Part shown: positions 46,501 to 53,726 of the stretch, one piece after another | Layout: each line of letters opens with the position of its first letter | Position numbering within the stretch: position 1 is the first letter of the stretch | NCBI RefSeq assembly: GCF_009733595.1 | Contig: NZ_WOFH01000002.1 | Location: forward strand, 62,001-126,000 | Direction of reading: 5' to 3' | Length of the DNA stretch: 64,000 nucleotides | From: Actinomadura litoris | Lineage (GTDB): Bacteria > Actinomycetota > Actinomycetes > Streptosporangiales > Streptosporangiaceae | Made by a program: the position numbers and the translations under genes | The notes under the pieces: generated by a model | Database searches by the model: none | What the model was told of the DNA's origin: nothing | Seen by the model: only the letters and a program-made list of their open reading frames with translations

Positions 46501-46827
46501 TCAGTCCGCCACGACCCGGACGGCGCCCGGCACGTACTCGCGCTGCCGGACCACCCGGTACCAGCCCTTGGGCAACGTGATCGCCGCGTGCTCCTCGTGC
46601 ACGAGCCGCCCGCCGGAGGGCAGGTGCAGGTGGTCGGGCGCGAGCGGGTCGGGGACCCGCAGCAGCGAGCCGGGCGCCGCCAGCGCGTGCGCGTGCCCGG
46701 TGGCCTCGCCGAGCGCCAGGACCATGCGCCCCCGCCCGTCGCGCGGGGCGGCCGGCAGCTCCCGCACGGCCCGCGGGACGGACTCCTCCGGCACGGGCAT
46801 GATCAGGATGTCTCCTTGTCGGTACAT
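46501..46827 (-). CDS. 108-residue partner of the DUF6745 gene
   Basis: A small beta-rich protein starting YRQGDILIMPVP, with EATGHAHALAAPGSLLRV, RLVHEEHAAITLPKGWYRVVRQREY. The His-rich pattern GHAHAL and HEEHA may bind metal. Related sequences occur with DUF6745 proteins. TACGTT ends 6 nt before the ATG, so the message looks leaderless. Function unknown. Confidence 0.72.
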   Translation of the reverse strand: MYRQGDILIMPVPEESVPRAVRELPAAPRDGRGRMVLALGEATGHAHALAAPGSLLRVPDPLAPDHLHLPSGGRLVHEEHAAITLPKGWYRVVRQREYVPGAVRVVAD

Positions 46828-46879
46828 GCGGCGAACGTAACGCCCGCCACCGACAGTTCCGGGAGCCGCGCGGCCGGCC

Positions 46880-48271
46880 TCAGAAGCCGCGCGTGCGGCG
46901 GGCGGCCGGGCGGGCCCAGCGGCCGGAGGCGCTCAGGCCGACGCGCTGGAAGGCCCGGACGAGCTCGCCGCCGAGGTTGACCCCGGCCCCCAGGGCCAGC
47001 GCCACCGAGAGCGCTCCAATGAGGCTCAGCACGCCCCCCTGGGGATCGCCCGTGTTCAACTCCACCATGCCCCGGTACAGCATGGTCCCGGGCAGGAGCG
47101 GGCCGATGGCCGGGACCACGTAGGGCATCACCGGGGCCTGGTGGCGCCTGGCGAGCCAGTTCGAGAGCACGCCCACGACGGTCGCCGCCACCGCCGAGGC
47201 GAGCACCGGAGGGAAGTTCCACCCCTGGAGCAGCACGTACAGGATCCAGATCAGCCCTCCGCCCAGGGCCGACGCGGTCAGGACGTCCCGGGGCGCCGCC
47301 AGCGACACCGCGAACGTCACCGACACGGCCGCCGCCGCCAGTAGCTGGACGGGCTTCAGCGTCACCGGAGCACTCGGCAGATGGCCGACGTCGATCGGCA
47401 CGGTCAGCTTGACCGCGATGTAGACGATCGCGCCCAGCCCGGCCACGATCGCGGCGATCATGAAGAAGACCTCCAGCATCCGCGCCCCGGCGCTGACCAG
47501 GTCGCCGGTGATGCCGTCCTGGATGCTCGCGACCAGCGGGCGTCCCGGCAGCAGCGCCAGGATCGCGCCCGTGACGATCGTGGCCGCCTGCGCCGGGTTG
47601 CCCATCGCCACCACGAGCGCCGCGCCGGTCGCGCCGATCCCCGCCGCCACCGTCAGCTGGAAGAACTCCGCCACACCCCGCCTCGCCAGGGCCGCCGCCG
47701 CGCGGTCGCCGAGCAGCGTCGCGACGAACGCCGTCACCGCGACGAGCGGGCCGCCGCCGGACAGCACGCTCGCCGACGCCGCGATGAGCCCCAGCGACAC
47801 GACGATGAGCCAAGCCGGATAGGGAGGTCGCCCCCGCTTCATCTCTGCGAGCCGCCGGTGCGCCTCGTCCAGTTCGACCATCCCGATGGACGCCTCCTGG
47901 ACGAGGTTGTGCAGCGCGGTGAGCCGCCAGTACGCGGGCGTGCGGCGCCGGATGGCCCGCGAGCCCGTCACCGGCGCCGCGCCCTTCCCCGGATGCGCGC
48001 TCACCAGGAGGCTCGTGAGTGTGACCTGCACCTCGCAGCGCGGCAGCTCGTAGGCCACCGCGAGGCCGAGCATCGCCTCGTTCACCCGCTCGGTCGTCTC
48101 CCCGCTCGCCAGGAGGAGCTCACCCACCCGCAGGACGAGGTCGATCGCCCGCGGATCGACGGTCTCGCCCGGCTCGTCCTCGGGGGGCTCGGGGGTGTGA
48201 CCCTCCATCAGGGCGTGCCAGGTCCGTCGCAAGCGTTCCCCCGCGCCCATTCGCTGCTTGCGCCCCTTCAC
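46880..48271 (-). CDS. Threonine/serine exporter family protein (ThrE type)
   Basis: A 463-residue membrane protein. The N-terminal ThrE domain (DLVLRVGELLLASGETTERVNEAM in pieces, then AYWRLTALHNLVQEASIG) precedes about ten membrane helices in two blocks, the second a ThrE_2-type domain (VMPYVVPAIGPLLPGTMLYRGM in pieces). The family exports threonine and serine by proton motive force. It is divergent from the helicase gene (120-bp gap). The substrate is by family only. Confidence 0.85.
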   Translation of the reverse strand: MKGRKQRMGAGERLRRTWHALMEGHTPEPPEDEPGETVDPRAIDLVLRVGELLLASGETTERVNEAMLGLAVAYELPRCEVQVTLTSLLVSAHPGKGAAPVTGSRAIRRRTPAYWRLTALHNLVQEASIGMVELDEAHRRLAEMKRGRPPYPAWLIVVSLGLIAASASVLSGGGPLVAVTAFVATLLGDRAAAALARRGVAEFFQLTVAAGIGATGAALVVAMGNPAQAATIVTGAILALLPGRPLVASIQDGITGDLVSAGARMLEVFFMIAAIVAGLGAIVYIAVKLTVPIDVGHLPSAPVTLKPVQLLAAAAVSVTFAVSLAAPRDVLTASALGGGLIWILYVLLQGWNFPPVLASAVAATVVGVLSNWLARRHQAPVMPYVVPAIGPLLPGTMLYRGMVELNTGDPQGGVLSLIGALSVALALGAGVNLGGELVRAFQRVGLSASGRWARPAARRTRGF

Positions 48272-48391
48272 CCGTAGGACTTGATCGTCCAGGGCAGGTT
48301 ACCCAGGTCGTCGGCCCTCACAATCATCCGGGGTTATCCCCAGAACGGGATTCTGGTGCGGGTGGTCGGCGGGCGCTGATACCAAGGACGC

Positions 48392-50485
48392 ATGAGCGAT
48401 TTCGAGGGACTCCGAGGTGAGGCGGAGCGGTGCCTGCGCGCCCTCGCGGGCGAGCACGCGCGGCTCCGCGACGACCAGTGGACCGCGATCCACGCCCTCG
48501 TCGTCGAGCGGCGGCGCGCGCTGGTCGTCCAGCGCACCGGCTGGGGCAAGTCCGCCGTCTACTTCGTCGCGACCCGGCTGCTCCGCGAGCGCGGCGCGGG
48601 CCCCACCGTGATCGTCTCGCCGCTGCTGGCGCTCATGCGCAACCAGATCGACGCCGCCGACCGCGCCGGCATCCACGCCCGCACGATCAACTCGGCCAAC
48701 ACCGACGACTGGGACGCGGTCTTCGCCGAGGTGGAGGCGGGCGTCGTCGACGTCCTGCTGGTCAGCCCCGAACGGCTCAACAACCCCGACTTCCGCGACC
48801 TCGTGCTGCCCAAGCTCGCCGCGGGCGCGGGGCTGGTCGTCGTCGACGAGGCGCACTGCATCTCCGACTGGGGCCACGACTTCCGGCCCGACTACCGGCG
48901 GCTGCGCACGCTGCTGGCCGACCTGCCGCCCGGCATCCCCGTCCTCGCCACCACCGCCACCGCCAACGCGCGCGTCACGCAGGACGTCGCCGAACAGCTC
49001 GCCGGCGACGACGCCCTCGTCCTGCGCGGCCCGCTCGAACGCGAGTCACTGCGCCTGGCCGTGGTGAAGCTGCCCGGTGCCGAGCAGCGCATCGCCTGGC
49101 TCGGCGAGCACCTGGCCGACCTGCCCGGCTCCGGCATCATCTACACGCTCACCGTCGCCGCCGCCCACGAGATCACCGGCTACCTGCGCGATCGCGGCCA
49201 CGAGGTCACCGCCTACTCCGGCCAGACCGAGCAGGCCGAGCGCCTCCAGGCCGAGCGGGACCTCCAGGACAACAAGCTGAAGGCCCTCGTCGCCACCAGC
49301 GCCCTCGGGATGGGCTTCGACAAACCCGACCTCGGCTTCATCGTCCACGTCGGCGCCCCGCAGTCCCCGGTCGCCTACTACCAGCAGATCGGCCGCGCCG
49401 GACGCGGCGTCGACCGCGCCGAGGTCATCCTCCTTCCCGGCCCCGAGGACCGCGACATCTGGGCCTACTTCGCCAGCCTGGCCTTCCCGCCGGAGCACAT
49501 CGTCCGCGCCACTCTCGACGTCCTGGAGAACGCCGGCCGCCCGCTGTCCACCGGCGCCCTGGAACCCCAGGTCGACCTCAACCGCGCCCGGCTGGAGATG
49601 ATGCTCAAGGTCCTCGACGTCGACGGCGCCGCCCGCCGCGTCAAGGGCGGCTGGACCGCCACCGGCCGGCCCTGGTCCTACGACCGCGAACGCTACGAGC
49701 GCGTCACCTCCGAACGCCGCCGCGAGCAGCAGGCCATGCTCGACTACATCGCCGCCACCACCTGCCGGGAGAAGTTCCTCCGCGACCAGTTGGACGACCC
49801 GTCCGCCGCCCCCTGCGGACGCTGCGACAACTGCACCGGCGACCACTGGCCCGCCGACGTCACGCCCCAGGGCGCCGCCCAGGCCCGCGACCGCCTGCAC
49901 CGCCCCGGCGTCGACCTGGCCCCCCGCCGCATGTGGCCCACCGGCGTCAAGGACGACCTGGGCGTCTCCGGCCGCATCAAACCCGAGCACCTCGCCGAGA
50001 CGGGCCGCGCCCTCGGCCGCCTCACCGACATCGGCTGGGGTAACCGCCTCCGCGACCTGTTCGCCTCCGCCGACACCGACGTCCCCGCCGACATGGTCGA
50101 GGCCGTCGTCAAGGTCCTCACCGCCTGGGACTGGCCGGCCCGCCCCACCGGCGTCGTCACGATCGGCTCCCACTCCCGCCCCCGCCTGGTCACCGGCCTG
50201 GGCCGCCGCATAGCCGAGATCGGCCGCCTGCCCTACCTGGGCGAACTGACCCCGACCGGCGAACCCGTCCCGCGCCGCCACAACAGCGCCCAGCGCCTCC
50301 GCTCCGTCTGGCACTCCCTGACCGTCCCCCCGGACCTGGCCGCGGCCCTCTCCACCGCCCCGGGCCCCGTCCTCCTGGTGGACGACCGCGTGGAGACCGG
50401 CTGGACCATGACCGTGGCCACCCGCCTCCTCAGAGAATCCGGAGCCCCCGCCGTCCTCCCCCTGACCCTCGCCACCCCGAACTAG
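48392..50485 (+). CDS. RecQ-type ATP-dependent DNA helicase with phosphoribosyltransferase-like C-terminus
   Basis: A 697-residue superfamily 2 helicase: Q/Walker A QRTGWGKS (47-54), Walker B DEAHCISDWGHDFRPDYR, motif III ATTATAN, motif V ALGMGFDKPDLG and motif VI QQIGRAGRGVDRAE. A zinc-binding part carries CREKFL and CGRCDNC. The last ~150 residues (VLLVDDRVETGWTMTVATRLL) look like a type I phosphoribosyltransferase with its PRPP loop, seen in a subgroup of actinobacterial RecQ proteins. The gene's 3' end is the source of a tandem array that follows. Confidence 0.92.
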   Translation: MSDFEGLRGEAERCLRALAGEHARLRDDQWTAIHALVVERRRALVVQRTGWGKSAVYFVATRLLRERGAGPTVIVSPLLALMRNQIDAADRAGIHARTINSANTDDWDAVFAEVEAGVVDVLLVSPERLNNPDFRDLVLPKLAAGAGLVVVDEAHCISDWGHDFRPDYRRLRTLLADLPPGIPVLATTATANARVTQDVAEQLAGDDALVLRGPLERESLRLAVVKLPGAEQRIAWLGEHLADLPGSGIIYTLTVAAAHEITGYLRDRGHEVTAYSGQTEQAERLQAERDLQDNKLKALVATSALGMGFDKPDLGFIVHVGAPQSPVAYYQQIGRAGRGVDRAEVILLPGPEDRDIWAYFASLAFPPEHIVRATLDVLENAGRPLSTGALEPQVDLNRARLEMMLKVLDVDGAARRVKGGWTATGRPWSYDRERYERVTSERRREQQAMLDYIAATTCREKFLRDQLDDPSAAPCGRCDNCTGDHWPADVTPQGAAQARDRLHRPGVDLAPRRMWPTGVKDDLGVSGRIKPEHLAETGRALGRLTDIGWGNRLRDLFASADTDVPADMVEAVVKVLTAWDWPARPTGVVTIGSHSRPRLVTGLGRRIAEIGRLPYLGELTPTGEPVPRRHNSAQRLRSVWHSLTVPPDLAAALSTAPGPVLLVDDRVETGWTMTVATRLLRESGAPAVLPLTLATPN

Positions 50486-51190
50486 GAAGGCGCCGCCTAG
50501 CGCACGGAGGCCGGCCCACGACCGCGGCCGCCCGCCTCGTGAGAGTTTCCGGAGCCCCCACAGCGCTCCCTCTAACGCTCGCGCCGCCGAATTGGGGGGG
50601 TGACGCCTGGCACGTGGGCGTTGGTCGGCGACTGTGGTCGCCCGCCTCGTGCGAGTTTCCGGAGCCTCCGCGGTGCTGCCTCTAACGTTCGCGCCGCTGA
50701 GTTAGGGGGTGACGCCTGGCACGTGGGCATCGGTCCGCGACTGTGGTCGCCCGCCTCGTGAGAGTTTCCGGAGCCCTCACAGCGCTCCCTCTAACGCTCG
50801 CGCCGCCGAATTGGGGGGTGACGCCTGGCATGTGGGGGTTGGTTGGCGACTGTGGTCGCCGGCCTCGTGCGAGTCTCGGGAGCCTTCGCAGTGCTGCCTC
50901 TAACGCTCGCGCCGCTGGGTTAGGGGGTGACGCCTGGCATGTGGGGGTTGGTTGGCGACTGTGGTCGCCGGCCTCGTGCGAGTTTCCGGTGCCTCCGCAG
51001 CGCTCCCTCTAACGCTCGCGCCGCCGAATTGGGGGGTGACGCGTGGCACGTGGGGGTTGGTTGGCGACTGTGGTCACCAGCCTCGTGAGAGTTTCGGGAG
51101 CCTCCGCGGTGCTGCCTCAACGCTCGCGCCGCCGAATTGGGGAGGTGCCGCTTAGCGCATGAGGGTTGGTCCATGACCATGGCCATCCGT
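50421..51190 (+). repeat. 109-110-bp tandem array derived from the helicase gene's 3' end
   Basis: The unit starting CCCGCCTC occurs at 50421 (inside the helicase gene), 50531, 50641, 50750, 50859, 50968 and 51077, with a degraded copy near 51184. Spacings are 110, 110, 109, 109, 109 and 109. Each unit contains the helicase's last codons in changed form (RLVRVSGAPTALPLTLAPPN-like) and a GGCGAC-TGTG-GTCGCC hairpin or variant. Two subtypes alternate, one ending GCCGAATTGG, one GCTGAGTTAGG. No other gene is supported in this stretch. Confidence 0.92.
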
Positions 51191-51197
51191 CTCCACG

Positions 51198-51407
51198 GGG
51201 CGTGCTCGCGGCGCTGAATGCCGGGCTGATGGGGCTGCCCGCTGTCACCGTTGTGCAGGAGTACATCAAGGGGGTCGGGGCCAGCGACGCCCGGGGGACA
51301 TCGCGGCTAGCAATGTGCGCTATCTGCTGCTCTATCTGCGGGTGGCCGAGGACAAGCACCCCGACTACTGGACGCAGATCAAGGGTGAGCCGAAGAGTTT
51401 CTGGTGA
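51198..51407 (+). pseudogene. Frameshifted gene fragment of unknown family
   Basis: Two frames join into one protein-like segment: VLAALNAGLMGLPAVTVVQ then EYIKGVGASDARG in one frame, and ASNVRYLLLYLRVAEDKH then PDYWTQIKGEPKSFW in the next, ending at TGA 51405-51407. One base appears to be missing in the G-run near 51293. The codon use is normal. I cannot name the parent family. Confidence 0.5.
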
Positions 51408-51516
51408 CTCCGCAGTGCTCTCGCTCAGCGTGGTTCGGGAGTCGCGCGGGGGGCGGTAGCTGGCAGCGGGCCAGATTGTGACTTCTGCCGCGATGCGGTG
51501 AGGTCGTGCTCGACGG

Positions 51517-51660
51517 TCAGCTCGTCTCGCGGTAGCGCGTGTCTCGGGGTTCCAGCTCGTCGATCAGGTTGCCGTCCAGGATCAGGGTGCGCAGCCACGG
51601 CCTCCGGGAGCACCTCGGCGGGGAACGCCTGAACGTTGCGCTCGGTCGGCCGAAGCCCGG
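51517..51660 (-). pseudogene. Leucine-rich-repeat gene remnant
   Basis: On the minus strand WLRTLILDGNLIDELEPRD and a few more codons lead to a stop at 51519-51517, and the preceding codons (NVQAFPAEVLPEA) are in another frame. The pattern is the end of a leucine-rich repeat protein with a frameshift. It follows another broken gene on the same strand. Confidence 0.5.
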
Positions 51661-51669
51661 GACGCGTGG

Positions 51670-52330
51670 TCACTCTCCGACTCGGCCTGCGTCCGTGGCT
51701 CCGGGCCGCAGGACCGGCAGCCCGGCCCGCAGCCGGTCCAGGAAACTCGTCGACGTTCAGGCAGCGGTCCTCCGCGTCGACGACCTCGGGCACGAACGCC
51801 TCGACGATGCCGTCCCCGACGGCGAAGTCGACGTCGTCGTCATCGTCGTCGTAATTGTTCACCCAGCGCCCGCCGGGGGCGTACACGTCCATGGCGTGGT
51901 CGTAGTTCATCACCCACGGGGTATCGACGATCCCGGTCCGCAAAGAGCCGTGGTTGTACCAGCCGTAGACCAGGTGGGTGAAGGCGCCGTCGTGGATGTA
52001 GATCTCCCCTTCGCCGCCTTCCAGGGTCTCGGCCTTGGTGTGACCGCCGACGTACAGGCCGGGCCGGTCCCCATAGAGCGCAATCGGACCGTTGACCGTC
52101 AGATCGCCGGTCACCACGATCAAATCGACGTCGCCGCCGCGCAGTTCTTTGATGGCGTCCAGGAAATCACCGTCGAGGGTGAGGTCGCCGTCGAAGAACA
52201 GCACCTCGTCGTAACCGGGGGACGCTCCCGCCCCCTCGAACACGGCGGACAACGCGCCACCCAGGCGGGCATCGGCCTCGGCATAGCACAGGGACGCGGG
52301 GATGGCGGATTTCGGCATGGGGACGAGCAT
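51670..52330 (-). pseudogene. Conserved actinomycete protein with frameshift near the 3' end
   Basis: About 195 residues are intact (VLFFDGDLTLDGDFLDAI, DVDLIVVTGDLTVNGPIA, GLYVGGHTKAETLEG, WNNYDDDDDDVDF-like acid run). At LNVDEF an extra T (near 51744) shifts the frame. Removing it restores DEFLDRLRAGLPVLRPG and a stop at 51670, the normal family ending. As read, the frame runs on to 51425 through unrelated sequence. ATG at 52330 or 52318 is the start. It could be a sequencing error instead of decay. Family function unknown; parallel beta structure is likely. Confidence 0.6.
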
Positions 52331-52368
52331 AGGTTTGTGTACAGACAATCCGGCGCGCGACAGGTTTC

Positions 52369-52395
52369 TGAAACACGGCCGCAGGACCTGTTTCA
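52369..52395. promoter_or_regulatory. Inverted repeat upstream of the frameshifted gene
   Basis: TGAAACA at 52369-52375 and TGTTTCA at 52389-52395 form a perfect inverted repeat with a 13-bp spacer. A GAAAC-N11-GTTTC repeat also occurs at 53621-53641, so both may be sites for one regulator. Confidence 0.4.
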
Positions 52396-52411
52396 AAGGT
52401 GCCCATCACAG

Positions 52412-52519
52412 TCACTCATTGATGCAGGCGGTGTGGACGGTGGCCTCGTCGCGTACGGCGAGCTTGTCGTATCCGGTCGCGACCGCTCGGTTGCGTTTGA
52501 GGCGGTTGATCCCGCACTC
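52412..52519 (-). pseudogene. IS5-family transposase C-terminal remnant
   Basis: The minus strand encodes INRLKRNRAVATGYDKLAVR then DEATVHTACINE and a stop at 52414-52412. This is the characteristic end of IS5-type DDE transposases (LK..RAVATRYDKLA.RY..TV). Only about 35 residues remain; no terminal inverted repeats or target duplication were found. Confidence 0.75.
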
Positions 52520-52610
52520 CGGCGTCCGCGGTGGTCGGGGTCGAACTCGGGTGTGCCGATGGCCTGTGCCTCGCCATCGGGCCGAGGGTGAGGTTCCTCC
52601 GCCCCCTACT

Positions 52611-52641
52611 TTGACCTCAAGTTAACTCAAGGTTCTACGGT
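52611..52641 (+). promoter_or_regulatory. Promoter and operator of the MarR-type gene
   Basis: TTGACC at 52611-52616 can serve as -35. ACCTCAAGTTAACTCAAGGT at 52614-52633 is symmetric at 16 of 20 positions and also contains the direct repeat CTCAAG-TTAA-CTCAAG (52616-52631). TACGGT at 52636-52641 is a possible -10. A protein bound here would block the promoter. Confidence 0.65.
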
Positions 52642-52675
52642 GCCTGGACGGGTATCCAACCAAGGGGAGCATCGC

Positions 52676-53143
52676 ATGTCGACTCAGCAGGTCTCCGACG
52701 CCGAACTGGCGGCGCAGCCGGCCGCCTACTGGACCGGGGTCGCCTACGAGGCCCTCGTCGCGTTCACCCGAGCCCGGCAGGCCGAGCAGGGCTACACCCA
52801 TCCGCAGTTCTGGCTGCTGCGCAACCTGTCCAAGAACGACATCTCCCTCGACGGCCGGGGCATGACCCTCCGCGAGTTGCGGGACGCGATGAGCTCCTAC
52901 ATCAGGCCGGAGGACGACCTGGCGGCCGAGGCGGAGGTCCTGGTGGAGCGCGGCTGGCTCACCCGCGACGCCGAGGGCCGGCTGTGGATCACCGAGGCGG
53001 GGGAGCGGGCGCGGGTCGATCTCGGACGGCACGCCCCGGCGATCCGGGCCCGCATCCACGAGGGCATCGACGACGCCGACTACGTCACCGCGCTCAAGGT
53101 GCTCCAGCAGATGATCCGCAACACCGGCGGCACCCCCGCCTGA
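52676..53143 (+). CDS. MarR-type winged-helix transcriptional regulator
   Basis: A 155-residue protein with a MarR-like layout: an N-terminal dimer helix, the recognition region FWLLRNLS and MTLRELRDAM, and a wing VERGWLTRDAEGRLWITEAGE. Terminal helices follow. ATG at 52676 has AAGGGGAG upstream. The palindromic operator at its promoter argues for autoregulation. A near copy of the motif lies before the LysR-type gene 1 kb downstream. Confidence 0.82.
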   Translation: MSTQQVSDAELAAQPAAYWTGVAYEALVAFTRARQAEQGYTHPQFWLLRNLSKNDISLDGRGMTLRELRDAMSSYIRPEDDLAAEAEVLVERGWLTRDAEGRLWITEAGERARVDLGRHAPAIRARIHEGIDDADYVTALKVLQQMIRNTGGTPA

Positions 53144-53182
53144 GGCAGTGATCGAGCGTTCTTGCGGCCGATCGCGCGGCCG

Positions 53183-53199
53183 GGAGGCGGGACGCCTCC
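53183..53199 (+). terminator. Small hairpin after the MarR-type gene
   Basis: GGAGGCG-GGA-CGCCTCC, a perfect 7-bp stem 40 bp after the stop. Confidence 0.45.
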
Positions 53200-53349
53200 G
53201 TGTTCCCGCGTGCCCTGCGGTCCGGCCCGTCGGGCGTGGCCGACGGGTTTGTGGGGGCGGGGGGCGGCGGGCGCCAGTCCAGATGGGGCCTGGGCTGGTG
53301 CCCGGTGCCGCCCCGCCCGCGCGCCCCTGTCGGCGCGGGCGGGCGATGG

Positions 53350-53385
53350 GTCGGCCCGTGCGCGCGGCCCCGCGCACGGGCCGAC
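53350..53385. terminator. Bidirectional terminator between the MarR-type gene and the 44-residue gene
   Basis: GTCGGCCCGTGCGCG at 53350-53364 pairs perfectly with 53371-53385 (15 bp, 6-base loop). The 293-bp region 53144-53436 otherwise holds no gene. Confidence 0.75.
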
Positions 53386-53436
53386 GATCGGCCCGGGGCG
53401 CCGCGGCGGAGAAGAGCCGCGGCGAACCGGGAGTCC

Positions 53437-53571
53437 CTAGGTGGCCGCCGCCTTGGCGGAGTACACGAGCTTGTCGGCCGGTACCACGACCAACTCGGAC
53501 GGCACGGACGCGACGATCTTCGCGGGGACATCCTGGGGCTGGACGGGACGCTCGGGGGCGGACGGGCTCAC
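53437..53571 (-). CDS. 44-residue peptide gene divergent from the LysR-type regulator
   Basis: GTG at 53571 has GAGGAAG seven bases upstream and the frame ends at TAG 53439-53437. The product begins MSPSAPERPVQPQDVP and ends LVVVPADKLVYSAKAAAT. It has no cysteines, no membrane segment and no known domain. The good ribosome site, the terminator after it and the divergent regulator argue that it is real. It could be a signalling peptide, a modified-peptide precursor or a small regulator partner. Confidence 0.6.
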   Translation of the reverse strand: MSPSAPERPVQPQDVPAKIVASVPSELVVVPADKLVYSAKAAAT

Positions 53572-53650
53572 GGGTGCACTTCCTCGGTCGGGGGCGGGAC
53601 CAAAGTGTTCTAGAGGTCAGGAAACGCTGTCCAGCTGTTTCAAAGAACAT

Positions 53651-53690
53651 CTTGAGATAAGTTGAGCGGGAAATGTCATCATTTCCCGCT
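53651..53690. promoter_or_regulatory. Operator cluster between the peptide gene and the LysR-type gene
   Basis: CTTGAGATAAGTTGAG at 53651-53666 matches the reverse complement of the MarR operator core at 14 of 16 positions. It runs into a perfect 11-bp palindrome AGCGGGAAATG-TCAT-CATTTCCCGCT at 53665-53690. GAAAC-N11-GTTTC lies just upstream at 53621-53641. Confidence 0.6.
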
Positions 53691-53726
53691 GGGATGCACG
53701 CTCGGCCATTTCGGGAGCAGGTAGTA

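Noticed and set aside
48330..48345. DnaA-box-like TTATCCCC near the helicase promoter
   Set aside because: A single imperfect match without neighbours is expected by chance and is not an origin.
50486..51190. Possible CRISPR array or cluster of small genes in the repeats after the helicase
   Set aside because: Units are contiguous without unique spacers and derive from the helicase 3' end. Small frames across them shift at every 109-bp unit and carry remnants of the helicase tail.
53148..53660. A 170-codon plus-strand frame between the MarR-type and LysR-type genes
   Set aside because: Arg/Pro/Gly-rich composition is typical of a shadow frame. It runs through two hairpins and opposite the better-supported 44-residue gene.
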